Translations under genes and position numbers: made by a program
Notes under the pieces: generated by a model
What the model was told of the DNA's origin: nothing
The model's input: the letters and a program-made list of their open reading frames with translations, nothing else
The model's database searches: none
Assembly (NCBI GenBank): GCA_029339195.1
Contig: JAPTJF010000012.1
Location: 62,001-126,000 of the forward strand
Length of the DNA: 64,000 nucleotides
Reading direction: 5' to 3'
From: Micractinium sp. NFX-FRZ
Lineage: Eukaryota > Chlorophyta > Trebouxiophyceae > Chlorellales > Chlorellaceae
In this document: one piece after another, positions 23,106 to 33,886 of the stretch
Numbering within the stretch: position 1 is the first letter of the stretch
Layout of the letters: every line of letters starts with the position of its first letter

Positions 23106-24839
23106 ATGGGGTCCTGGGGTGCCTGTGTGCCCCTGAGTCCCCGCTGCACTGAGCAGAGGGCGGCGCCCCTGCCCTGAACGATGGGCTCTTGAGCAGGCCC
23201 GGCCTGAAGTGGCCGCCTGCCCGCCAGCCAAACCACTGCTGTTCCTGTTGCCCTGAGAGGTGGCAGCAGTTTTGTTCTGCTGGCATGTCGCACAGCCGCA
23301 GTATTCACCGCCTGTTTGCGCGCATCGCACTTTGGGACGCCAGCTGCGCGCTGCCTTGCCCAGCACCCGCTGGCAGCCTGGGAGCCGCCGTGGCGCTCGC
23401 TCACACTGGGAGTCCCCCGGGGCTTGATTGGCAAGCACCCGTTGTGAGACTGCGCACGGGGCTTCCTCCTCTCCCTTCTCCTTTACAATCTTGCTCATGC
23501 GTGAAGCCCACATCCAATGCAAGCTGAACATCACCAAGTGCAATCCCGTTTGCATGCCGCCGGCACAACCCTGCCCCAGTACTGCCTCGTTCCCCAAACC
23601 ACCCACCCACCCCCTCCCCACGCGCTGCATCTACGCACCCATCACTCTCCCCCCCTCACCCTCTTTAGCACTGTTGCCACCTTGAAAGCACCATACTGAT
23701 CCCCCATGTACGCATTCCTCACCGCCGCGGCAGCCGCCGACCCTCCCGCAGCGCTCTTGTCCGCGTGCCTGCTTCCTAGCGCACACCGCTGCCACCCTCA
23801 CCACGTCCACCCGCCTCTTTCATTGTCCATCTTCGTCGCCCTTGTAGCTTTGTGGCTCCTCACAGCCCCCCAAGTGGATCCTTTCAAGCCCTGTCCTGGA
23901 GAGCTCGGCAACTGCCCCTACCCCTACTCAGCGCCTCATTCCGTACATGCCCCCTGCCCCGCGGCTCCCACTCGTCCCGCTATCAACACGCTGATAGCCC
24001 ACCTAGGGCACCCGACCCTGGCCTGCCCGGACAGCATGCCACCCAGTGCGCGCTTACGAGCACACCACCCCGTGGTGCGCCTGCTGTGACGGACCTGCTG
24101 TGACGCCCCCCCGCCTGTACACATCCTGTGATTAGCGGGCCATACACAAGGGGGCAAGGGGTCTTGCATGTTCAGATGACAGCCACAGCTACGGCAAGTG
24201 GTCCCCCCCCTAAGAACACCACACCCCAAGCCTCCAATGGGCTGCCAACCAGTGGCCCACGTTGGCAGGTGCCGGTGCTGCTGCTGCTGCTGCTGCTGCG
24301 GTCAGGGGAAAGTGCCGTCCCCTTGCGTGTCCGCGCCCGATTCCGCGCTGATCCAATGCTTCACCATCCATAATTGAGCAGTAACATCGTGTCACGGGCT
24401 GCAAAAGGACTTCAGCTACCGACCGCCGGAGCTGGAAGCTCAGCCAGGCTGGCGGCCGGGCGCCCAACCCAGAAGCCAGACGGTATCTGTTCTGCGGCCG
24501 GGACGGGCGATCTCAGTTCAGAAGGCCAGCAATTACAGCTCACTACTTAAAGACTAGGCGCTGTGAAAGTGCCACGCCCGGTGACCCTTCTTCAGGCTCG
24601 GGAACCGCGCCCCCTCGCTCGCAGTCCAATTGAGGTGACCTAGCCGCCTTGTACCAATGCATTGTGCTCAGGGGAATGCAGCCGGTGCATGCAAGCTGGG
24701 GGAGGTGCTACGCCCCGCATGCGGGGCGGCCTTTCCCTCGAACCGGGGCCCACCCGACCGTGCCGCAGCCCCCCGCCTTCCCCGCGCCTCACATGTCGCA
24801 GGCAAAGCCTTAGGCCCCTTGCAAGCAGCACCTCGAGCC
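23106..24839. other. Intergenic between DUF579 paralogues
   Basis: 1.7 kb with no supported exon. It holds the 3' UTR of paralogue 1 and the promoter of paralogue 2. A 127-residue open frame (23706-24089) begins with a weakly hydrophobic stretch but has no recognisable domain. A CTG tract lies at 24277-24298. Confidence 0.4.
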
Positions 24840-26869
24840 ATGCTGGCCGCTTCCCCCCCTGCGTCAGCGCGGCGGCGGCAGGCACAGGTAGCGGCGGCGC
24901 TGCCTCACGGCCCCGCCCTCATCTCCATCTCCCTCGTCGTCATCGCCGGCTTCTGCCTGGGAGCCAACCTCTTTATCTTCTCCGTAGCAAGCGACACAGC
25001 AGCGGAGGGCAGCACCGCGCTAGCAAGCAACGCCGCGCAGCAGCGCCGCCTGCTCTCCGCCTCCTTCTGCTCCGCGTACGCCGACATCGTGCAGGCGGCT
25101 GCCGAGCGCGCCAAGCCGCAGCTGCTCAGCCAGGCGCAGATGCTGTGGCTGGCGGCACTGGTTCAGAGCCAGGAGGTGCTCAAGGCCCGCCCCGTCGGCT
25201 TCCTGGTGTTTGGATATGGCTGGCTGTCGGATGCGTTCCAGGCAATCAACTGCCAGGGGCGCACCGTCTTCCTGGAAAGCTCGCTGCAGCAGATTGACAC
25301 TGTGCGGCAGGACCACCCGTTCCTGGAGGTGAGGCCGGGGTACGGTGCCGGGGTGTTCATACAGCTAGGGGCAGCAAGCGCGCCCGGTCCCGCCCGCCTG
25401 CTTGCTCCGGAGCCGCACAAGAAGCTGTGCAAGTGGCTGCTGGCTGCCGGACGGGGCGGGGGCACCGTGCAAAGGGGCCACCCCTTGCCGGAGGTGATCT
25501 GGGCAGTGCCCTGGGCCGAGAGGCAACGGGCGGGGCATGGAGTTGAGGGGGGGCTTGGGGGCGCACGCACCCTTTCCCACCTGTCCTGCGGGCTGCCTCA
25601 AGTGGCTGGTGCTTCGAGCAGGGCGGGGGCAGGAGGGGGCGCAGCCTGAGCAGAGCAAGCGCGGTGCAGTGCTGGGCATGTGGGCAAGCGGCAGGCTTGC
25701 TGGCTGGAAGCCATCGGGCACAGCAGGCCTGGGAGGAATGGGAGCATGCACGCCCGCATGGTCGCACCTGCTGGCGTGGGCAGCGTACGTGTGCCCGTTC
25801 AAGCAGGCGGGCGCGCACGTGCAGTCCCTCGCCCGCCTCGCGCGCCACCCCTGCTCGCCCTGCTCACCCAGCGCTGCCCTCCTCTGCTGCCTGACCCCTC
25901 CCCCTCCCCCACTGCCTGCCCCCATCCCCTGTGCAGGTGCACCTGGTGCACTACAAGGGCAAGGCGGAGGAGGCAGATGCCTTCCTTGCCAGCCCCTGGC
26001 TCATCGATGTGCCGTCAGAGGTGGACAGCGAGTGCTTTGACGTCATCCTCATCGATGCACCGCCCGGCGCCGAGGCCGCCGGCAAGCCAGGTGCGGGGGT
26101 GGGTGGTCCTCCCGCTGCCTGCCACCCTCTCCAGCGCCCAAGCCTGGGTGGCACCTGCAACCGCGCGTGTGCAGCCGAGCCGGTCTTACCCGTGGGTGCC
26201 CCTAGCAGCCGCGCCCTGCAGCAGGGCACCTCTCCTTGCCGCCCCGCCCCGGCCCAGCGCTGACGCTGGGCTGCAAGCTGACCCCGCGTGCCTGCCGCCT
26301 GCCTGCGCCTCTGCCTGCCGCAGGGCGCCTGGAAAGCAGCTACTACGCGCTGCAGAACGCCAGGCGGTGCATCGAGGAGGGCAAGCTGGTGAGGGCAGCT
26401 TGCCTGCTGCTGCTGCCGCTGCCGCCGCCGCCGCTGCCCGCTGCTTCTGCCGCCGCTGTGACTGCCTACTTGTGGCACAAGCTCTCGCGGCGCCACGCTA
26501 GCTCCCTGCACCCGGGCTGGGCGCGCCGCCCGGCCCTCTGCGCCCCTAACCTGCTCGTTCAACCCGCCCCACCCTGCCTGCACTGCCCGCCCGCCTCCCG
26601 CCCCGGTTCAGGAGGAGGTGCTGCTGCTGCTGCACGATGCGCAGCGCCCGATGGAGCAGCGCATCGCCAAGCAGATGCTGCTGGCGCCCGACGCCAGCGG
26701 CCGCACCGCTGTGGAGACGCTGGGCACTGTGAGAGATGGGCGGATGGGTGACCTGGCGGCCTTCCGCATGCTCGCCACCGGCCCCTCCCCCGACATCTTG
26801 CTGCAGCAGCAGCAGAAGAAGCAGCGCGGCGCAGCGGCCTTCCTGCGCCGCCTCAAGGACAGGCCCTGA
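24840..26869 (+). CDS. DUF579 (IRX15/GXM-like) polysaccharide-biosynthesis protein, paralogue 2
   Basis: Four exons close in phase to 321 residues: 24840-25328, 25937-26090, 26324-26388 and 26612-26869. It is a tandem copy of the gene at 20580, with the same membrane anchor (ISISLVVIAGFCLGANLFIF) and motifs (FLVFGYGWLSDAF, TVFLESSLQQID, FDVILIDAPPG, LLLLHDAQRPMEQ). The exon borders are identical for introns 1-3. Paralogue 1 has a fourth intron where this gene reads straight through (RTAVETLGTVRDG), so an intron was lost here or gained there. The tail differs: KKQRGAAAFLRRLKDRP instead of KGRSGAAIFLKYRFN. Protein identity in exon 2 is very high, yet introns differ in length and sequence, so the duplication is not very recent. 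It is probably a Golgi enzyme acting on wall polysaccharide. Confidence 0.82.
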
Positions 26870-27422
26870 TCAGGCCTGGCCCGCCGCTCTCATCATGCAG
26901 ACAGGCTCGGCGCGCCGCCCGCCCCCGCTGCAGGGAGCGCTGCATGCTTGCCACGATCCCGCCACGCATACGTTCCCTCGCGCCACAACCAGCCCCCCTT
27001 CGCCTTGTGCTGTTGCTGCTGCACGGCAGAAGCCGCGCTGGTTGGCCCTCCCCTGCCCTGCTTTGGCCCTATGCTTGTTTCCTGTCCTCTAACCTAGTAA
27101 CTATACCCCTGTCCCCTCCCCTCAACCGTCATAAAGCATCATTCGCATCATTAGCCATCTATCATTGCTCCCACAGCTCATTCCTTGTCGCTTCTCAAGG
27201 TCCTGCAGCAACCAGGTCGCAGGCCCCCACCTGCCCCTGCATCCACCCAACCACCGTCAATGCACCCCCTTCGTCCGCCGCCCATCCCTTTTCCCCCTTT
27301 TTTCCTCGAATGGCGCGCACCGTCCCACTCACTGCCAAGTGCTGCCATTGCCACTTGCTCGCAAGCACATTTGATTGTGCGGCGTATATTAATATGTGGA
27401 CACGCCCCATGTAGTTGCTCGT

Positions 27423-27427
27423 TGTAA
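27423..27427 (+). terminator. TGTAA polyadenylation signal
   Basis: TGTAA about 555 bp after the stop of DUF579 paralogue 2, followed by ~230 bp before the next start codon. The region 27160-27400 is pyrimidine-rich UTR-like sequence. Confidence 0.5.
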
Positions 27428-27669
27428 TCCGTCCTGTGTATGCGGGAGTCAGAGAACAATCATACCCTCACGGTGCGATTGAGAGCTCTGGGCAGCGCAG
27501 GGACACGCCAGGTGCCGCTGGCAGGCGGCGCACAGCACGGGCGGCGAAAGGCAGCAAGTGAGTGAGGGGAGGTTGCCCTGGCACAGAAGCTGCACCTAAC
27601 CACCAACTCCAGATCCATGAGACCCATAGGGGCAGAGGGCGCCAGGCGGCACAGCTCAGTTGCAGACGC

Positions 27670-28655
27670 ATGCAGACACATGACCGTGCGCTGCGTGCGC
27701 CGCGCATCTGGGACTCCCGCCGCCGCCCCAAGGTGAGCCGTCCCTCCGCCTTCCGCCACCCCTCCCCTCAGCCCTCCAGCCCAGTCGCAAACCTCCGCCC
27801 CCCCGCCTCCCAGCCGCCATGCCGTCGTCGCATACCTCGCCCTCGCTGGGCTGGACGCCGCTGTGCACGTCGAAGCGCGTGTTTGCCTCCGCCATGTCTA
27901 CCGAGAGCCTGTCCGAGGAGAGCCGTGTTTTTTGCTGGGTCTCAGCGGCCCACGGCGCCTCAGCAGCATGGTCCGCAGCAGCAGAATCAGGTCCAACACC
28001 AGCAGCAGAAGCAACACCATCACCATCAGAATGAGTGCCCGATGGGCGCCCTCCACTACGCGGACTGGGCCTGCAACGACCACCGCTGCTGCGCAGAGCG
28101 CAGGTGACGGCCCCCGCTTGCCTGCTCCGGTGCTCTCTGGCGCCGCCCTGCCAGCCGCCCCTGCCCAGCCTGCATGCACCTCCCCTGCTCCTGTGAGATC
28201 CAATCCTCATTGCCAACCTGCCGGCCCCGCCCCCCACACCCCCTGCCCTCCACAGGCTGATCAGCAACTGCGTGGTGGAGGCGCGCCGGCGCGGCGTGCG
28301 CCCCCACAAGGTGTCCGCCTATGTGCGGCGCCGCCTGGGCGGGGGCCTGTGCATCTTCCGCTTCCGCTCCGACGGCACCCCCGGCTGCTCCGCCCCCTGC
28401 ACGCTGTGCGCGCGCGAGATCCTGAAGTACGACCTCAAGGTGTGCTGCGTGCTGGAGAGCGGCAAGGTCTTCTTCGGCCGCCTCACCGACCCCGGCGCCC
28501 CGCCCGCTAAGATCACCGGCGGCCAGCGCGCCTGGCTGCGCTGGTGGACCTGCTGCCAGAACGAGAGCAGCGGCGGCCGCGGAGCTTTTGACGGCGGCGG
28601 CGGCGGCAGCGGCCGGGGAGGTATCGACAGCGGCAGCGGCGGGCGGCGCTCCTAG
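27670..28655 (+). CDS. Putative zinc-dependent deaminase-like protein (CAE ... PCxxC)
   Basis: Three exons close in phase to 206 residues: 27670-27732, 27946-28103 and 28256-28655. Residues ~25-50 are Gln/His-rich. The core has HRCCAERRLI (C70-A71-E72) and, 50 residues later, SAPCTLCAREIL (P121-C122-T123-L124-C125). A (H/C)AE followed by PCxxC is the zinc and proton-shuttle signature of the cytidine-deaminase fold. The context LKVCCVLESGKVFFGRL after PCTLC fits the next strand and helix, and KITGGQRAW lies near the end. The C-terminus is a Gly/Ser-rich tail. I do not recognise the exact family, and the substrate (free nucleoside, nucleotide or RNA) cannot be told. No transit peptide is evident. 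Alternatively the motifs could be a structural zinc site in an unrelated protein. Confidence 0.6.
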
Positions 28656-28917
28656 TGCAGGCGGTACCCCTGCGGTGGGTGGAGGCGTGCCATGTCGGCG
28701 CGTACTGTACCACCATCTCACTCCTCCCTCTAGACATGTTCCTTTGTATCTTTTTGCGTTGATGCAACCCTCTAGCACCCCACTCTACATTAGCGCCGCA
28801 CAACGCACTCGCTTGCACCCAAGACGACATTCCCACCACGACACTAGCTTCTGAGTCCTCTGTGCCGCACACCTACCGACCCGACTGCTGCGCGTTTTCC
28901 TGTCCATTTTCCTGACG

Positions 28918-28922
28918 TGTAA
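28918..28922 (+). terminator. TGTAA polyadenylation signal
   Basis: TGTAA about 265 bp after the stop of the deaminase-like gene and 300 bp before the next start codon. Confidence 0.55.
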
Positions 28923-29217
28923 CCTTGCTGGCCACCAATGTGCTGCTGAATGGTCATGGGGTGGGGAGCATGGTGAGGGGCAGCATCATGCTCAGTGCGG
29001 TCCCCAAATGGCAGCGGCAAGGCCTTGCCTTCCTACGTGGCCTGCATCGCTTCTGATGCTTTCATCCGCGCCCAGCCCCTCCCACAACCTTCAAGTGCAG
29101 AACAGACGCGGCTGGAGTTCAGAGCTGGTGTGTTCGCCCAAGAACCCTGGCCCGCGGTCCCGTGCCCAGCACCTTCTTTCGCCCTTGCTGACTCTCCTTC
29201 GAATCCAAAATCCAGCC

Positions 29218-30777
29218 ATGTCGGTGTTCCAGCAGGGCACCGAGCTGGTGGGCAAGGTGAAGAGCCCGGACGGCAAAATTCAGACGCAGGAGCTGCTGGA
29301 CGTGTGCAGATCGGTGCTGCCCATCGTGGGTGAGACCTGGGCCGCGCGATGGGGCGCAGGGCTTGCTCTCCGGCGGGCAGCGGGTCCCCCTGCGGTCCTC
29401 CCGCCCCCCGCACCGCACCGCGTGTGGCTGCTGAATGCACCCTCCGCTGCTGCACCCGCACCCCTGCACCCCTGCAGACAAGCTTGGCACGGGGTTTGGC
29501 TTGGTCAAGCATGACGTGGGCGGCAACATTGACCGTCTGGCGGCCTGCGCCGCCACCAAGCCAGACGCCTACCAACCAGACGTGTTTCAGATGGTGCGGG
29601 ACGACGTGGCGGCAGGCACCCACATGGGCGGCTCGTCAGTCACTAAAGGACTGCTGTGGCTCAAGAGGTGCGCTGCATGCTCAAGCTGCGCAGCAGGAGC
29701 TGAGCGCGCCCAGGCCCTGCCCTGCCGTGCAACACATCCGCCGGTTGTCTGCACCCACTGCACCGCGTCGTGCCACCGACCTCATCACCGCTGCATAACC
29801 GTGTCGCTGAATAACTAGCGCTCACCCATGCACTCCTGCAGGGCCATGGAGTTCATTGTAGCCCTGCTGGACAAGCTGTACACCGACCGCCAGATGACCC
29901 TGTCACAGGTGCGTGCATGCGGTGTGGGCCTGCTGCCGCCCGGCTTGACTCACCGCTGCAAGCCAGCCTGCCTGGCTAGCTGCACAGCAGGGCAGGCCCC
30001 AAGCATGCCAAGGGTTCGCAGCACACGTGTTTGCAGGCCGCCGGGCGTGTAGCGGTCATGTGGGGCAGTTGTGCAGCGCGTGAAGTGGGCGCGGCGCCCT
30101 GCTGCCGGTATCTTGCTGGCACCAGCCTGCCAGCCCGTGTGCTCGCATGCCCTCACCCAGCTGCCAACCCCCTGACCAGTCACATGCACTGCCCGAACCT
30201 CACCTGCCCTGTCGCCTCGCTGGCTGCAGGCTGCCAGCGAGACGTACTATGCCACGCTGCAGCAGTACCACGGCTGGATTGTGACGGGCACCTTCACGGT
30301 GGCCCTCAAAATCGTGCCCAGCAGGTGAAGGGGCTGCTGCCGCCGTGTTCACCTGCGCGTCTGGCCACCCTGGGAGCGTGCTTCCACCGTGGCCCTGGGG
30401 TAGCCGTGGCTGGAAGAACTTGTTGACTGGCGGGCTGCAGCTGGCTGGCTAGGGAATGTGGAGTGCTGGGCCGCCACGCTGCATCCTGCCCAGCACTCCA
30501 ACCGGCAAACTGATCATGGCCCTTTGGGGCTTTGAATCCACAGCTCGACCTGCCTGGCCTGGCCCGCCTCGTGCCCTTGCTCACCTCCTGCCCTGCCTGC
30601 CCCTGGATCCACAACTGCCCCCGCAGGGAGCACTTTTTCGAAAAGGTGGGCATGCAGGCAGGGGACGAGGGCGGGATGCAGCAGATGCACGCCTTCTGCA
30701 CTGCCTTTGGCGCGGTTCTTGGGGAGGTGCAGGCGTTCCTGGCGCAGAATGGGCTCGATGATCCTGCAAAGGTGTGA
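29218..30777 (+). CDS. Glycolipid transfer protein (GLTP) domain protein
   Basis: Five exons close in phase to 204 residues: 29218-29329, 29478-29667, 29842-29908, 30230-30324 and 30627-30777. It is a single all-helical GLTP fold: LLDVCRSVLPIVDKLG, VKHDVGGNIDRL, GLLWLKRAMEFI and LQQYHGWIVTG. The Asp and Asn of the DVxGNI helix, the Trp of LLWLKR and the His of YHGW correspond to the sphingolipid-headgroup-binding residues of GLTPs, so the protein should be active in moving glycosphingolipids or ceramide derivatives between membranes in the cytosol. There is no signal peptide or PH domain. Length is typical for a stand-alone GLTP. A second, divergent GLTP gene follows. Confidence 0.9.
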
Positions 30778-31287
30778 TGCGATTCAGCGAGGCAGCGGCA
30801 GGGTGGCACGGCAGGCGGCTCTCAGCAGCGGCACGGGTGGCGGCACCCTGCCCTCTGCGAGCTTGTGTTTTGCTTCATTACAAGCAATACCCATGTATTT
30901 CAACACTGCACATCTGGTCTTCTTTGTGACATTGATGTCAACAGACATTTTGGCCCAGCTGCCGCCGCGGCATGCTGCCCGCTGCGCCGCTGCAAAGTGC
31001 ACAATACATTCGAGATCGTGGCACGCGTCGCAGCTTTCGGTTTTCATTCAGTTCCCAGCAGCGAGCAACGACAGCAAGGTCAAAGTCAGGCGGGGCCAGG
31101 ACGCAAAGACTGGTCCAGCAGGCGCTTGCGTCCCACCTTTGCGCTCGACTGCTCGCCAGGTGCGACCCCTCTCTATAGTAACGCCGCCTACCGCGAGCTG
31201 CAGCCCGACTGTCGAGGCCCGCGGTCGCCCCGCGATCCCAAGCACTCGCTGGGGACAGCAGAACCGCTGGGGAACTGAGCCGACAGG

Positions 31288-31292
31288 TGTAA
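31288..31292 (+). terminator. TGTAA polyadenylation signal
   Basis: TGTAA 511 bp after the first GLTP stop and only 100 bp before the second GLTP start; if used, the two transcription units are almost touching. Confidence 0.35.
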
Positions 31293-31391
31293 CGGGGTCA
31301 GGCCCCCCTTGCAGCGCCGCCGCTGCCGCCACTGCGTACCTGCCGCCACCGCCCACCCGCCGCTGGCTGCTGACGTGCTGCAGAAGCCAGG

Positions 31392-33317
31392 ATGGCGGCC
31401 ACAGACGAGAAATGGCTGTCCACCATGACGCGGGCATTCATGGAGCTGGACAGCACCACCCAAGCCATTGACACTGCGGCTTTCGCTATTGCAATGGAAA
31501 AGGTGCGGGAACAGTGGAGCGTCACCACAGGCTGAGCACAGCACATGGGCACATGGGTGCTGCGCAAGCAGCCCTGCATCGAAAGCCCCCAACTCTGTTG
31601 CATTCAATCGATTGCAAAACTGCGCGCACCTCGTGTCCTGCACCATCATCATGCGCCACTGCGCTCTCCCAACTGTTGCCCACCTCCTCTGCTGTACTTT
31701 CCTGTCCACAGGTGCTGCCCATTTTCGAGAAGATCGGCACCGTGTTCCTGTTTGCGCGGCACGAGTTTGCAGTCAAGGCACGTGCTGTGGAGGGGGAAGG
31801 GCCTGCGCTATGCTTCTGTCAGCCTGCAGCGCTGCAGGCAGGGGCTGCCACTGTGTGGACACTGCCGAGCTGCTGTGCGCTGTGCGCTTGCATGGCGGTG
31901 TGCATCACGGCTGGGCTGTCGTGCCCTCTGTGTGCCTCCCTATGCAACTCTGGTGACGACACGTGCCCCGCCTCCCACACCGTGCTGACCCCTCACTTGT
32001 GCACACCTTGCGCCTGCTGCAGATTGAGACGATAAAGGCGGTGGCGGGGGCCATGAGCACCCTGGACCAGATTGTGGCGGCGGGCAAGAAGGTGGGCAGC
32101 AGCAGGACAGGGCTGCCGGGACAGTCTGCTAGGAGCAGCTCAAAGCTCCTGTGCGCAGCAGGCTGTCGGCCCCCAGCTTCCGCGCTGCATTTCCGTTTCT
32201 TTACATATTCGTTATCCTTGATAGAACTTGCAATAAAGCTGCTGCTGATTGCGGCCCGCCCGTGTGTCCGACAAGAAGCCCAGACCGACTGTGGGTGCAG
32301 GCGCCAGGTGTGCCATGCCCCTGCGCGACGCCTTCATGCACCACCTGCTAGCCCCACCCGTCATCCCACCCCTTCCCCAATGTCCAGGACGGCACCATCA
32401 CCAAGAAGAACTCCCCGGCCCGCAACGTGCACCGCCTGCTCAACACCCTCAATTTCATCGCAGCCATCTTTGAGAACCTGGGCAAGGACATGACGCTCAA
32501 GGTGAGGGGTGATGCCAATGCGGTGGCCCGGCTAGCGTGTGGGTGGCGCTGAGGTGTGTAAGGGCATCTACAAGAGCCTGCTCAAGGGGCGATGGCGCCG
32601 TGGTGAACAACTCTACAATGCGATCGCACAGCCCTGGGTGGGGTGCCTGGGTACGTGCTCCAACCCTCCAGGGGGTCCTCCAGGCGCGTGGGGATGGCCT
32701 GAGCGAGCGTGCGGGTGAGCCAAGAGCGTGACGGTCGCCAGCTGCCCTGCTGTTCTCACCCCGCCTTCCTGGCGCTCCTGGCTCCCTCTCCTCAGGACGC
32801 GGTGAGCGACGCGTACGACCGCACGCTGGCTGCCATCCATGCGTGGGTGGTGCGGGCGGGCATCAAGACGGGCATGATGGCGCTGCCCACGCGGGAGCAC
32901 TTCCTGGCATCCATTGGGGAGACAGGTCAGCAGCGCGTGTGGCGGAGGCGGGCTGCCGTGCCGGGAGTTTGATTTGGGAAGAACTTTCTTGTCCAGCCAC
33001 TGTTGGGACACGAGGGGGTGGGGCGCAGGGTGGATGTGCCTGTTGGGCGGCAGGCTTGGCGTGCAGCAGCTGTGCCTCTCAGTCACCCTGTGTTGCGCCT
33101 GCTGCCCCGCTCTTGGCCTTCATGCATGTGATCGTTAGTAGCACACATAAGATGCCATGGGTGCCTCCCCTCCTGCCCCCCTGCAGAGGCCAGCTCGCGG
33201 CAGCACGCCGAGGGCTTTGTGTCTGCGGCGCACCAAATGGTGGCACACATTGAGAAGCTGTACGAGGGAGTGGAGATCCCCAGGTCCGACTTCTCCGTGT
33301 CCTCCCTCTGGAGCTGA
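31392..33317 (+). CDS. Divergent GLTP/ACD11-like lipid transfer protein
   Basis: Six exons close in phase to 206 residues: 31392-31502, 31712-31777, 32023-32091, 32388-32501, 32796-32925 and 33187-33317. The GLTP fold pattern is present: VLPIFEKIGTVFLFARHEFAVKI, VHRLLNTLNFIAAIF, and YDRTLAAIHAWVVRAG with the conserved His. The helix-3 DVxGN motif is replaced by HEFAVK, and the Trp of the LLWLKR position is Leu or Asn (HRLLNTLNF). It therefore probably binds a different lipid from its neighbour, as ACD11-type proteins that carry phosphoceramides do, or has lost headgroup recognition. Exon structure differs from the upstream GLTP, so this is an old duplication or independent gene. Intron 2 uses a GC donor (31778, AAG|GCACGT). 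The first 20 residues (MAATDEKWLST) are not conserved-looking. Confidence 0.8.
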
Positions 33318-33681
33318 AGCCCAGAGGGGGAGGGGCGGGGAGGGGAAGAAAGAGCAGTGGGCAGGCTGCAGGAAGCAGTCGGGAGCAGCCGACATGCCCA
33401 CCCGCCCGCCCGCCCGCCGCGCCCCGGCCCCGGCCCGTGAATTTCGCTTATTACAGCATTGCTGTACACGCCCCACGCACACATTCTTGTTCTTTTCTGC
33501 CAACGGCTCCCACCTGCGGCAGCGGCGGCAATTGCCAGGCCCCACCCGTGCCCGACCCACCGCCCCCTCTGTCGCTGCCTGCAGAGGCACTGGCTTCTGA
33601 GCTGCGGCTCTTTGCGGCGCTGCGAGCCGGCAGCATTTCATGTTACCCACCAAAACTCAACAGCCCCTGTACACTTCAACC

Positions 33682-33686
33682 TGTAA
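33682..33686 (+). terminator. TGTAA polyadenylation signal
   Basis: TGTAA 365 bp after the second GLTP stop and 200 bp upstream of the importin start codon. Confidence 0.55.
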
Positions 33687-33886
33687 CTGTTCCCTGTTTC
33701 TGCAACACTCTGAGTTGTTTGAACGGCACTCTTGGCTGTGCCGGGGACAGGCGGCGGCAGCGCAGCGCAGCACAGCAGGGACTGCCCTGCAGCCGGGCGC
33801 GGGAAGTGTGACATAGTGGCGAGGAAGCCTCGGCGCTTCAGGAGAGAAGCTGCTGTTGTTAAGCAGCGAGCCGCGACTCATTTCGT

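Noticed and set aside
23706..24089. 127-residue frame beginning MYAFLTAAAAADPPAALL
   Set aside because: Weak leader-like start but no recognisable domain and no supporting signals; probably UTR.
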